A stretch of 9,547 nt of DNA, from assembly GCA_016199015.1 (NCBI GenBank), contig JACQHN010000057.1, positions 1 to 9,547 on the forward strand, written 5' to 3'. Position numbers and translations under genes: made by a program. Within the stretch, counting starts at the first letter, position 1, and every line of letters begins with the position of its first letter. Below are positions 1 through 6,890 of the stretch, one piece after another. The DNA comes from Nitrospira defluvii. GTDB lineage: Bacteria; Nitrospirota; Nitrospiria; Nitrospirales; Nitrospiraceae. The notes beneath the pieces were generated by a model. The model saw only the letters and a list, made by a program, of their open reading frames with translations, had not been told where the DNA came from and did not search any database.

Positions 1-82
1 CCCTTCCTCACGGCTCCGCGCGCCCGTCTCGCGTCGCGACTCCGCCATTTCGCGACGAACCGTCATGAATCATGCGGGCTAG
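1..82. repeat. Dispersed palindromic intergenic repeat, copy A (cut by left edge)
   Basis: This stretch is clearly related to the right half of the element at 7283-7454. The best-conserved part is 53-82, ending in ATCATGCGGGCTAG, which aligns with 7424-7454 with few mismatches and small gaps. Weaker similarity continues leftward to about base 1, including shared GCTCC and GCCC blocks and a similar base composition. Only one arm is in the window, so its partner arm should lie left of base 1. Seen directly: the alignment by eye. Inferred: that both are copies of one genomic repeat family. Confidence 0.6.
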
Positions 83-131
83 TTGCGGGTCATGCCGCAG
101 GTTGGTTGATCAAGTGAAGCCGGAATGAGGA

Positions 132-161
132 TTGACGAGGTGATAGGCCTCCACCTACTAT
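132..161 (+). promoter_or_regulatory. Possible sigma70-type promoter for the VOC gene
   Basis: TTGACG (132-137, 5 of 6 matches to the -35 consensus) is followed after 18 bases by TACTAT (156-161, 4 of 6 matches to the -10 consensus). TATACG at 159-164 is an overlapping alternative with a longer spacer. Transcription would start near 168, giving a very short leader that begins at or just inside the ribosome binding site. This is a pattern match only; the match to the -10 is modest. Confidence 0.35.
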
Positions 162-166
162 ACGCG

Positions 167-173
167 AAGGAGA
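167..173 (+). promoter_or_regulatory. Ribosome binding site of the VOC gene
   Basis: AAGGAGA is a strong Shine-Dalgarno match, but it sits 13 bases before the ATG at 187, which is long. A CTG codon at 181 is in frame with better spacing (7 bases). The ATG remains the better choice, because the protein then begins just before the first beta strand, as VOC proteins usually do. Confidence 0.55.
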
Positions 174-186
174 ACTTGGTCTGCCC

Positions 187-612
187 ATGCATCTTGGCTT
201 ACGACATCTGGCCCTTCGCGTGACGGATCTTGCACGGTCGCGAGCTTTCTACGAACGGTTTCTGGCCATGAAGGTGGTCTGGGAGCCGGATCCGGAGAAT
301 GTCTACTTCAGTTCAGGAAGCGACAATCTGGCCTTGCACCAGATCGCCCGCAACGAACTCGCTCAGTACCAGCCGCCACGCGGGCAGTTGCTCGATCACT
401 TCGGCATCATTCTCCGGAGTCCGGCGCATGTGGACGAACTGTTTCTCGATGTGCAAACGGATGCGGCTCAGTATGGAGCCACCATTGCCAAGCCACCCAA
501 GCAACATCGCGACGGCAGTTACTCGTTCTATTTTACCGACCCGGACGGCAATGTGATCCAGGCGTTGTATGAACCCACGATTAGTACACTCGCATTCACG
601 CGTGAAGGGTAA
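187..612 (+). CDS. VOC family protein (glyoxalase/bleomycin-resistance/dioxygenase fold)
   Basis: The 141-residue product has the length and layout of a single-chain VOC protein made of two beta-alpha-beta-beta-beta modules. Module 1 begins with LRHLALRVTDL (5-15) followed by a helix of the SRAFYERFL type (18-26). Module 2 begins near DHFGIIL (70-76) and ends with FTDPDGNVIQALYEP (116-130), the classic VOC C-terminal signature. H7, H71 and E129 fall where this superfamily places metal ligands, so divalent-metal binding is likely. The substrate cannot be read from sequence: lyase, dioxygenase, isomerase and drug-binding members share this fold. No signal peptide is visible, so it is probably cytoplasmic. 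It is the first gene of a plus-strand run. Its stop codon lies inside the left arm of the heptamer repeat at 602-690, so it may not be transcribed together with the next gene. Confidence 0.88.
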   Translation: MHLGLRHLALRVTDLARSRAFYERFLAMKVVWEPDPENVYFSSGSDNLALHQIARNELAQYQPPRGQLLDHFGIILRSPAHVDELFLDVQTDAAQYGATIAKPPKQHRDGSYSFYFTDPDGNVIQALYEPTISTLAFTREG

Positions 613-690
613 GGCGTAAGGTGATCATGCAGAAACAATGCGCAAGTGTGCTCACCGACATCTATTCACGCCTCACGCCTCACGCCTGAC
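602..690. repeat. Heptamer-based inverted repeat between the VOC and MBL genes
   Basis: The left arm (602-625) is built of GTAAGGC-like units. The right arm (666-690) contains three perfect tandem copies of TCACGCC (666-672, 673-679, 680-686) followed by TGACGATC. The arms are imperfect reverse complements, separated by about 40 bases, so the transcript could fold into a long hairpin. It overlaps the last codons and stop of the upstream gene and abuts the likely start of the MBL gene at 695. It may act as a terminator or attenuator, or simply be an intergenic repeat. This was seen by eye; no folding energy was computed. Confidence 0.6.
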
Positions 691-694
691 GATC

Positions 695-2320
695 ATGGGA
701 ATTTGGGACACACTGCCGCGTGATCAGTATGTAGGCTTGGCCCCTTGGGTATGGGTGCAGCTCGAAAGCAATCAGCCACCGGGACCGTTCCCGTTTATCG
801 GCGGGGTGGCCCCTGAGGTGGTGGCGAGCCTGCACGAAGCCCATAGTTTGTTTCTCGCCTGTGTGGAGACGGCTATCAGCGATGTGTTTTCCCGCCGCGC
901 GACGCTCGGCGATCCGCACATCAGGATGCGGTTGGAAGATGCCTATGCCGAGTTGGTCCAGTCTCGCCCGCAGTTGAGCCAACACATTACGGCCCGGCGT
1001 CAACCGGACGGGCAGTTCGAGTGGTCGCATCCGTTCGATGCGACCAAATCGGCGACCGTGGTCAACAGCGGGCTCCGTATTTTTAATGCCGTGAAGCGCC
1101 AGGCGATTCCAGTGCCCTTCGACCGGCCGATGGGACCGATCGTGGGGAAATTGCTCGGCATGTTGGACGGCACGCAGCAAGCCGGGGCCATTCAGACCAT
1201 CGTGGCAACGGCCGGCCGGGATGGGGAGCGTCTGCTGACGAAGCTGATGGAACTCTTCCTGCAGTACGAATGTCTGGCTCCCACGCGGCAGACGTCGATT
1301 CGAGAGCAGTGGCTGTTGAATACGAGAGATCGAGACATGATTCATCTCGGCCATGCCGCGTTGATGTATCGACAGCGCGATACCTTTTTGCTGTTTGACC
1401 CCTGGCTGTTGCCTTGGTTTGCGGAGTCGAATGTGCCGAGCCTCTGGGTGTCATCGCTGCCGAAGCCGGCAGCGATTTTTCTGACGCACGACCACGATGA
1501 CCACGTGGATCCACGGACGCTGTTGCATGTACCGAAGGACGTGCCGATCGTCATTCCCAGCCGGCGGAACCGAAAGAAGTACTTCTACGATTACATTCCG
1601 CTGCTCAGGGAATTGGGGTGTACCCACATCATCGAACTGGCGCACGGCGAGACCTGGACGTTCGATGGTGGCGCCGTGGTATCGGTTCCGTTTTTCGGTG
1701 AAGATCCCTGTGATCTGGAGATGCCCAGAAACTGTTATCTGGTAACCGATCGCGGGCAGAACCTGTTGGTCCATGCCGACAGCGGGCCGACCAACAGCGG
1801 ACGGTCGGCGATCAAAGAGGGCGTAATTCAGCAGTTGGTTCACAAGTATGGGCCCATCGCGTTGCTCTTGGCCTCACAGCAACAACTGCAGGAAATCCGC
1901 AGTTATGCCGCCCATGCGCCCCTGTCCCATCCGGGACTCTGGCTGGATGTGGGCGAGAACGGGTACCTCACCAATAGCTATCTGGACGAACTCTGTACCG
2001 CCGCCCAGGCGCGCCTTTTTGTGTCCTATGCCACCGGCGGGGCCGATTGGTATCCCGATCATCTGTCGTTTATGTTCAGCCAGCGCAATCCGGCACGCAC
2101 GGCCCTGCTCACCGCCAATTGGGAACCGCCGGAAAAGTTGAACGATCTTCTGACCCAGCATGATTGTCGGTATCATCGCGCTCGGGCGCTGGATATCTTT
2201 CGACGTGCGGGCGATGGGCCCATGCAGGTCTCATCCGTTGCCGAAGCCCTGGCTCCGTTGTCGCTCTACCGGCTTGATCACGGAGATCCGCCGTTTATGA
2301 AACAGGGTGGGCGCGCCTAA
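695..2320 (+). CDS. MBL-fold metallo-hydrolase with N-terminal PqqD-like helical domain
   Basis: This frame is open from 638, but the first 19 codons are read from the heptamer repeat, so I place the start at the ATG at 695 (541 residues). No convincing ribosome binding site precedes either start. Residues about 1-195 are not MBL fold. Their end (about 141-196) follows the PqqD/winged-helix pattern of a short helix, LDGT, then two helices ending in LMELFLQYECL. From about 215 the metallo-beta-lactamase fold begins with IHLGHAALMY, followed by FDPWL and the metal-binding motif THDHDDHVD, whose HxHxDH occupies residues 265-270. LLVHADSG (H360, D362) supplies the next metal ligands. The later part includes DWYPDH, resembling UlaG/CMP-Neu5Ac-hydroxylase-like members. 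Hydrolysis of a phosphodiester, lactone or ester is plausible, but the substrate is unknown. No signal peptide is seen, so it is likely cytoplasmic. The epimerase follows 45 bases downstream. Confidence 0.85.
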   Translation: MGIWDTLPRDQYVGLAPWVWVQLESNQPPGPFPFIGGVAPEVVASLHEAHSLFLACVETAISDVFSRRATLGDPHIRMRLEDAYAELVQSRPQLSQHITARRQPDGQFEWSHPFDATKSATVVNSGLRIFNAVKRQAIPVPFDRPMGPIVGKLLGMLDGTQQAGAIQTIVATAGRDGERLLTKLMELFLQYECLAPTRQTSIREQWLLNTRDRDMIHLGHAALMYRQRDTFLLFDPWLLPWFAESNVPSLWVSSLPKPAAIFLTHDHDDHVDPRTLLHVPKDVPIVIPSRRNRKKYFYDYIPLLRELGCTHIIELAHGETWTFDGGAVVSVPFFGEDPCDLEMPRNCYLVTDRGQNLLVHADSGPTNSGRSAIKEGVIQQLVHKYGPIALLLASQQQLQEIRSYAAHAPLSHPGLWLDVGENGYLTNSYLDELCTAAQARLFVSYATGGADWYPDHLSFMFSQRNPARTALLTANWEPPEKLNDLLTQHDCRYHRARALDIFRRAGDGPMQVSSVAEALAPLSLYRLDHGDPPFMKQGGRA

Positions 2321-2365
2321 AGTTCGTCGCATAGATAATCGGCCAGGAAAGGGAAGAGAGGCGAT

Positions 2366-3388
2366 ATGGGATCTGCGAAGGGGTTAGTGCTCGTTACCGG
2401 CGCGGCCGGGTTCATCGGGTCTCATGTGGCCAAGCGGCTGCTCGATCGCGGCGATTCCGTGATCGGCCTGGACAATCTCAACGACTACTACGATGTCCGG
2501 CTCAAGGAAGCGCGTTTGGCGAAACTCCTGCCACACCCGCAATTTCAATTCACCAAGCTGGATCTGTCGGATCGTGCCGGAATCGCCGCTCTCTTCGAGC
2601 AACAGCCCATCAGACGAGTGGTCCACCTGGCGGCGCAGGCCGGCGTCCGGTATTCATTGGTCAATCCCCACGCCTATACCGCAAGCAATATCGATGGGTT
2701 TCTGAACATCCTCGAAGGCTGTCGGCACCATCAAGCCGAGCACCTCGTCTATGCCTCCACCAGCTCGGTGTACGGTGGACACACGCACATGCCGTTCTCG
2801 GTGCATGACAATGTCGATCACCCAGTTTCCCTCTACGCCGCCACGAAGAAGGCCAATGAGCTGATGGCGCATTGTTATGCCCACCTCTACCGATTTCCGA
2901 TTACGGGGCTGCGCTTCTTTACCGTGTACGGTCCCTGGGGCCGTCCGGACATGGCGCTGTTTCTCTTTACGAAGGCGATTTTGGAAGGGAAGCCGATCGA
3001 CGTGTTCAACCACGGGAAGATGCAGCGCGACTTTACCTACGTCGACGATATTGTCGAAGGAGTCCTGCGTACGCTCGATCGTCCGGCGCAGCCCGATCCG
3101 AGTTGGTCCAGTGACAAGCCCGATCCCGGCAGTAGTTCCGCGCCCTACCGGCTCTACAACATCGGCAATCACCAGCCGGTCGAGCTGCTGCGCTTCATCG
3201 ACGTGCTTGAGCAGACGCTTGGCAAGAAGGCCGAAAAAAACTTTCTGCCTCTTCAAGCCGGTGACGTGCCGGCGACCTATGCTGATGTGGCGGACCTGAT
3301 GCGCGACACGGGCTTCAAACCCGCTACCTCGATCGAGACCGGCATCGCGCGCTTCGTCGAGTGGTATCGGGAATATTACAAGGTGTAA
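2366..3388 (+). CDS. NAD-dependent epimerase, UDP-glucuronate 4-epimerase type
   Basis: This is an extended short-chain dehydrogenase/reductase of 340 residues, the usual length for the family. The NAD-binding motif [10 protein letters not shown] is at 11-20. [12 protein letters not shown] (36-47) is the signature that separates UDP-glucuronate 4-epimerases from plain Gal[12 protein letters not shown] lies at 87-97, the catalytic Ser/Thr region STSSVYG at 131-137, and the YxxxK pair is Y157/K161. RDFTYVDDI (221-229) is the conserved substrate-side motif. The expected reaction is interconversion of UDP-glucuronate and UDP-galacturonate, feeding surface polysaccharide synthesis in the cytoplasm. 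Related epimerases with other UDP-sugars cannot be excluded. Residues about 240-260 form a Pro/Ser/Asp-rich insertion. The ATG at 2366 is preceded by AGAGAGG (2355-2361), a clear ribosome binding site. The 45-base gap after the MBL gene fits co-transcription. Confidence 0.92.
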   Translation: MGSAKGLVLVTGAAGFIGSHVAKRLLDRGDSVIGLDNLNDYYDVRLKEARLAKLLPHPQFQFTKLDLSDRAGIAALFEQQPIRRVVHLAAQAGVRYSLVNPHAYTASNIDGFLNILEGCRHHQAEHLVYASTSSVYGGHTHMPFSVHDNVDHPVSLYAATKKANELMAHCYAHLYRFPITGLRFFTVYGPWGRPDMALFLFTKAILEGKPIDVFNHGKMQRDFTYVDDIVEGVLRTLDRPAQPDPSWSSDKPDPGSSSAPYRLYNIGNHQPVELLRFIDVLEQTLGKKAEKNFLPLQAGDVPATYADVADLMRDTGFKPATSIETGIARFVEWYREYYKV

Positions 3389-3539
3389 CCACCCACATTC
3401 CCCTTCGGTCGTTCTCCCCAAACTTGCCTCACCGGGCTCTATTGTGTGATATCCGGTCGTTCTCGTCCGAGCACATTCCCTTCCTTGAAAACAGCCTGAC
3501 TTCACGAGTAGAACCACCCTATACGTCCGCGACTGTGAA

Positions 3540-5729
3540 ATGGTGAACCCCATGCACGTTCAGCTTCCGCTTTCCCGTCGCCAACTCCTAAGATCCTTGC
3601 TCGGAATCGGGGCATGGCTCTATGCCGGTGTTCCCCGTAGGGCGGCCGCCCAAGCGCCGACCGAAGAGCCGTTTGATTTCAGCAAGCCGTTGATCCAGGC
3701 ACCCGATTCGCCTCAACGATGGCCTCTCTTTCGGCAACAATTGGCTGACTGGCGAGACCAAGCCCGCCAGTCTTCACACTATTGTGACGTGCGGTATCGC
3801 GACGAGGCAGTGGCGTGGGCGCGGTCGAGTTTCTCCAGTTGTTTCGTCATGTTGTATGACGCCGCATTGTTCGATCATGAGACAGGGCAATATAGGGTGG
3901 AAGAATTCCTGAAGCAGGCCCAATGCGATTTTGGCGGTTTTGACAATGTGATCTTGTGGCACGCCTACCCGCGGCTCGGAGCCGATGATCGAAATCAATT
4001 CGATTTCTATCGTGACATGCCTGGAAGTTTGGATGGTTTGCGGGAGGTCGTGCGACAGTGTCATCAGCGAGGCGTACGCGCCTTGATTGTGTACAAACCG
4101 TGGGATGTCGGCACTCGCCGCGAGACGGTGTCCGATGTTGACGCGCTGGCCGATATCGTCCACGCCACTGAAGCCGACGGCGTCTATCTCGACACGATGC
4201 CGCTGGCACCTGACGGGCTGCGCCTGGCCTTGGATCGTGTACGTCCCGGACTCGTGCTTGAGGGGGAAGGTGACCTGCCTCTCGCATACATTCACGATCA
4301 CCACATGTCTTGGGCGCAACATTTCGAGGACAGTCGCGTTCCCGGCGTACTGAGAAACAAGTGGTATGAGCGCCGCCATATGATGCATCAAACGGCTCGA
4401 TGGAATCGCGACCATCTACCTCAGCTTCATACCGCATGGATGAACGGGAGTGGAATGGTCGTCTGGGAAAACGTGTTTGGTTCGTGGGTAGGATGGTCGG
4501 CGAGGGACCGCGCGGTGCTCCGTGCGATGGTCTCCATCCAGCGCCGCTTCGCGTCACTCTTCTCGGGAGAAGGCTGGACCCCGCTTGTTCACACGGAAGC
4601 TCCTGATGTGTATGCCACACTCTGGGAAGCGTCTGGTGTCAGACTCTGGACTCTCGTGAATCGGGCAGATCGACCGATGTCGGGGGCGATCCTCAAGGTT
4701 CCTGCTGCAGAGGGGATGCAGTATGTTGATGTGGTTGCAGGGCGGGAAATATTCCCGCGAGTCGATGGAGACATGGTGACCCTGGAGGGGGCAATTGCCC
4801 GCCGAGGAATCGCCGGTTTTGTGGCAGGCAATCACGCTTCTTTGGGTGCAAATTTTTCCAGTTTTCTCGATGCGCAACGGGCCATACACGCAGGTGCGGA
4901 GGAAGCAATAGACGTGCCTCAGCGTCCGGTCATGTTGCGGGATCCGGGACAGAGTCCTGTCTACCGGATGCATAGGCTTCCCGCTGGAATGGTGGTGATT
5001 CCGGCAGCGACCATCAGGATTCGCGTGCAGTTGAGAACCCGCGAATGTGGATTCTACGGGAATGAAATGAACCGCGATGAGCTCTATGCCAATTTTCACA
5101 AGCCACAGGTATTCGAACGTTCGGTCGCCTTAGCCGGGTATGCCATCGATCTGACGCCGGTGACCAACGCGCAGTATGCCGAGTTCCTTCGCCTCTCGCG
5201 TTACCAGCCACGACATCCCGAGAATTTCTTGAAGCATTGGACCGACCGAAACCCTCCCATTGGAAAGGAGGATCACCCGGTGGTGTATGTCGGCCTGGAA
5301 GATGCGCGAGCCTACGCAGCCTGGGCCGGCAAGCTGCTCCCGACCGAGGAGCAATGGCAATATGCCGCGCAGGGACCGTCGGCGTTGACGTATCCCTGGG
5401 GGGGTGCGATGGAACCCGGGCGATGCAATGGCGGGGAAACCGGCACAACAACGAGCGTCACAGCGTTCCCTGATGGGCGATCACCGTTCGGATGTTATGA
5501 CCTGTGCGGAAACACTTGGGAGTGGACCGAGAGCGAACGCACGGATGGGCGTACGCGGTTCTGCATGATTCGCGGAGGTTCCTACTACAGTGCGCAGGAC
5601 TCTCACTGGTATATGGATGGGGGGCCTCAGCCGACCGATTTCGCCGCGAAGTTTCTGCTCATGTGGCCGGGTCTGGATCGATGCGCGACGATCGGATTTC
5701 GATGTGTGGCTCAGGTAGAGAATGTGTAA
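3540..5729 (+). CDS. Tat-exported glycosidase-like barrel fused to a cysteine-less FGE-sulfatase fold
   Basis: The product is 729 residues from the ATG at 3540 (725 if the better-supported ATG at 3552 is used; numbering here is from 3540). SRRQLL (12-17) plus a hydrophobic stretch to about 30 and AAAQA (35-39) form a twin-arginine signal, so export to the periplasm or surface is likely. Residues about 60-430 look like a TIM-barrel glycosidase-type domain: VILWHAYPR (137-145), DGVYLDT (213-219), LEGEGD (240-245) and VWENVFGSWVGW (308-319) are barrel-strand-end motifs rich in Asp, Glu and Trp. I could not place it in a named family. Residues about 480-723 are the FGE/SUMF1 fold: AGMVVIP (482-488), DLTPVTNAQYAEFL (537-550), KLLPTEEQWQYAAQG (598-612), GNTWEWTES (657-665), IRGGSYY (677-683) and IGFRC (718-722). 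The two cysteines of true FGE align with S684 and H689, so sulfatase activation is not expected. Glycan binding or another catalytic role is inferred. It is convergent with the deacetylase. Confidence 0.82.
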   Translation: MVNPMHVQLPLSRRQLLRSLLGIGAWLYAGVPRRAAAQAPTEEPFDFSKPLIQAPDSPQRWPLFRQQLADWRDQARQSSHYCDVRYRDEAVAWARSSFSSCFVMLYDAALFDHETGQYRVEEFLKQAQCDFGGFDNVILWHAYPRLGADDRNQFDFYRDMPGSLDGLREVVRQCHQRGVRALIVYKPWDVGTRRETVSDVDALADIVHATEADGVYLDTMPLAPDGLRLALDRVRPGLVLEGEGDLPLAYIHDHHMSWAQHFEDSRVPGVLRNKWYERRHMMHQTARWNRDHLPQLHTAWMNGSGMVVWENVFGSWVGWSARDRAVLRAMVSIQRRFASLFSGEGWTPLVHTEAPDVYATLWEASGVRLWTLVNRADRPMSGAILKVPAAEGMQYVDVVAGREIFPRVDGDMVTLEGAIARRGIAGFVAGNHASLGANFSSFLDAQRAIHAGAEEAIDVPQRPVMLRDPGQSPVYRMHRLPAGMVVIPAATIRIRVQLRTRECGFYGNEMNRDELYANFHKPQVFERSVALAGYAIDLTPVTNAQYAEFLRLSRYQPRHPENFLKHWTDRNPPIGKEDHPVVYVGLEDARAYAAWAGKLLPTEEQWQYAAQGPSALTYPWGGAMEPGRCNGGETGTTTSVTAFPDGRSPFGCYDLCGNTWEWTESERTDGRTRFCMIRGGSYYSAQDSHWYMDGGPQPTDFAAKFLLMWPGLDRCATIGFRCVAQVENV
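3542..3546 (+). promoter_or_regulatory. Ribosome binding site favouring a start at 3552
   Basis: GGTGA lies 5 bases before the ATG at 3552, while the longer start at 3540 has no Shine-Dalgarno-like sequence upstream. The shorter start removes only four residues and leaves the Tat signal intact. Further upstream, TTGAAA (3485-3490) and TAGAAC (3508-3513) with 17-base spacing are a weak promoter candidate in the 151-base gap after the epimerase gene. Confidence 0.45.
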
Positions 5730-5741
5730 CGCTTGTGAAGT

Positions 5742-6524
5742 CTAGCCCCTCGCGTGAATCATCTCCGAAACCCATCGGGTTTCGTATCGTGACAGAAACC
5801 GGCAGAGATGGTCGAACGACTGCATGCCGTCCGCGACGTCCATGCAGAGGGGGCGGGCGAGGATCGTCGCAATCCCGCCGAGCTGCTCGATCGTCTCCAC
5901 CTGGTGCTCGACGGCTTCCCGCCATTCCTGGATCGTCCTTCTTCCCTCCAGTCGTGCGAAATGAGTACGGCCTGCCATATACTTGCCATGCAGCACATGC
6001 TCATGGTCCGGCAGCGTATTGATCGGCAGAGAGAGGAGGTCCTGGCTCACACGCTCGACCGCCGTGGTGTTTGTGGCGACACGATCCGAGACGATGTGAA
6101 TGCCTAGTTCGCCGAGAAGCGAATAGGTGTTGGCGTCGTGTTGATAGCCGTGGTTCCGCCAGACCGCGATCCGTTTTCCCGTGACGTCACCGATGGCGGT
6201 GATGGTGTTCTCGATATCGCTCCGTTGCAACGAGGCGGAGCCGAGCACGGACCCCCCCAGACATCTTGAAAGCCAGTGCCGGATCGAGCGAAAGGCGCAG
6301 AGGGTGTGTCCGCCGATCTCGCAATGAGCATACCGGCCCAAGGCCGCTACGGTGTCCGGTTCTTCCAGGCAGGCCTTCCCGGTGACGAAGAGCGTCAATT
6401 TTACCTGGTGTCGGGCGGCAATGTCACAGTAGCGCAGGGCCAGTTGCGCTTCGGTCTGCTGCGCATGGCGTGTGTCAACGTCATGATATGACCGATGATG
6501 GACGTTGCCGGTCAGACAGATCAT
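5742..6524 (-). CDS. NodB-like polysaccharide deacetylase family protein
   Basis: I start it at the ATG at 6522-6524 (260 residues), preceded by GGTGA after a short A/T spacer. An upstream ATG at 6572 would add 16 residues without family character. The N-terminus MICLTGNVHHRSYHD matches the divergent deacetylase group that normally reads TGDVHH. FVTGK (46-50) is the conserved strand, EIGGHTLCAF (69-78) carries the metal-binding His (H73), and WRNHGY (122-127) corresponds to motif 3. FARLEGRRTIQEW lies near 189-201, and a C-terminal region with LARPLCMD (222-229) follows. The fold is the NodB (CE4) barrel, whose members remove N- or O-acetyl groups from polysaccharides. Position 6 is Asn where I expect the catalytic or metal-binding Asp, so activity is uncertain. 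No signal peptide is seen, so it probably acts in the cytoplasm or on lipid-linked intermediates. Its stop is 12 bases from the convergent upstream gene's stop. Confidence 0.82.
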   Translation of the reverse strand: MICLTGNVHHRSYHDVDTRHAQQTEAQLALRYCDIAARHQVKLTLFVTGKACLEEPDTVAALGRYAHCEIGGHTLCAFRSIRHWLSRCLGGSVLGSASLQRSDIENTITAIGDVTGKRIAVWRNHGYQHDANTYSLLGELGIHIVSDRVATNTTAVERVSQDLLSLPINTLPDHEHVLHGKYMAGRTHFARLEGRRTIQEWREAVEHQVETIEQLGGIATILARPLCMDVADGMQSFDHLCRFLSRYETRWVSEMIHARG

Positions 6525-6890
6525 AAAATTCACCGAGAGATGATTCTGTGCCCTCGAAGGGGTTCGCCACATGCCCAGTGTCGTAAGGCGAGAGTAATGG
6601 GGCGCTGCAGTAAAATCAAGATTAGTTGTAGGCTGAGAAGGTCAGTGACTCTTCGGGTGTGTGGCTCGTATCGCTGCATCAATAGGTGAAAGCCTCACGC
6701 GAGGCGAATCCGACACAGATGCGGAGAATGGGGGACATCTTGATGCTCTGGTCGTGAGGCATGGTACGTCATCTCCTCTGCGTAGCAGCCCAGTTCTCCA
6801 GACCATGCGGGTTGCCTACTTGTTGCGTGTTGGGAGTTTGGAGTAAGGTAAAAAAACGGCCCGCATGTGTTATCAAGGTAAGACATCAGG
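6525..6890. other. Gene-poor divergent intergenic region
   Basis: These 366 bases separate the minus-strand deacetylase from the plus-strand exported protein, so both promoters should lie here. I found no convincing -35/-10 pair. Visible structures are a short hairpin (GCCTC 6692-6696, GAGGC 6701-6705) and a run of seven A at 6850-6856, in the expected leader of the plus-strand gene. There is also a 27-codon minus-strand reading frame at 6679-6762 with a good ribosome binding site. No similarity to the repeats at 1-82 or 7283-7454 was seen. Confidence 0.6.
6679..6762 (-). CDS. Candidate small ORF of 27 codons, function unknown
   Basis: The frame starts with ATG at 6760-6762 and ends with TGA at 6679-6681, encoding 27 residues beginning MPHDQSIKMSPILRICVG. 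Its support is a GAGGAG ribosome binding site (reverse complement of 6773-6778) 10 bases before the ATG. It lies upstream of the deacetylase on the same strand, with about 150 bases between. It has a short hydrophobic centre but no recognisable motif. It could be a leader peptide, the 5' remnant of a decayed gene, or chance. Confidence 0.2.
   Translation of the reverse strand: MPHDQSIKMSPILRICVGFASREAFTY

Noticed and set aside
638..694. Longer N-terminus for the MBL protein starting at ATG 638
   Set aside because: These codons are translated from the heptamer repeat and have no ribosome binding site; the family-like sequence starts after ATG 695.
680..1354. Minus-strand open frame of 224 codons opposite the MBL gene
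   Set aside because: Antisense to a well-supported gene, with no motif or ribosome binding site.
2654..3553. Minus-strand open frame of 299 codons opposite the epimerase
   Set aside because: It lies antisense to a clearly conserved enzyme, has no recognisable motifs, and follows from codon bias on the other strand.
3847..4620. Minus-strand open frame of 257 codons opposite the Tat-exported protein
   Set aside because: The composition is Arg/His/Pro-rich, typical of an antisense shadow, and there is no fold signature.
5736..5765. Possible third copy of the palindromic repeat, suggested by CTAGCCCC and GTGAATCAT at the deacetylase 3' end
   Set aside because: The match is limited to a few short words and does not extend in either direction; the rest is coding sequence.
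5504..6022. Plus-strand frame bridging the end of the FGE-like gene and the deacetylase
   Set aside because: It is an out-of-frame shadow of one gene and antisense to the other, with low-complexity Arg/Ser-rich sequence.
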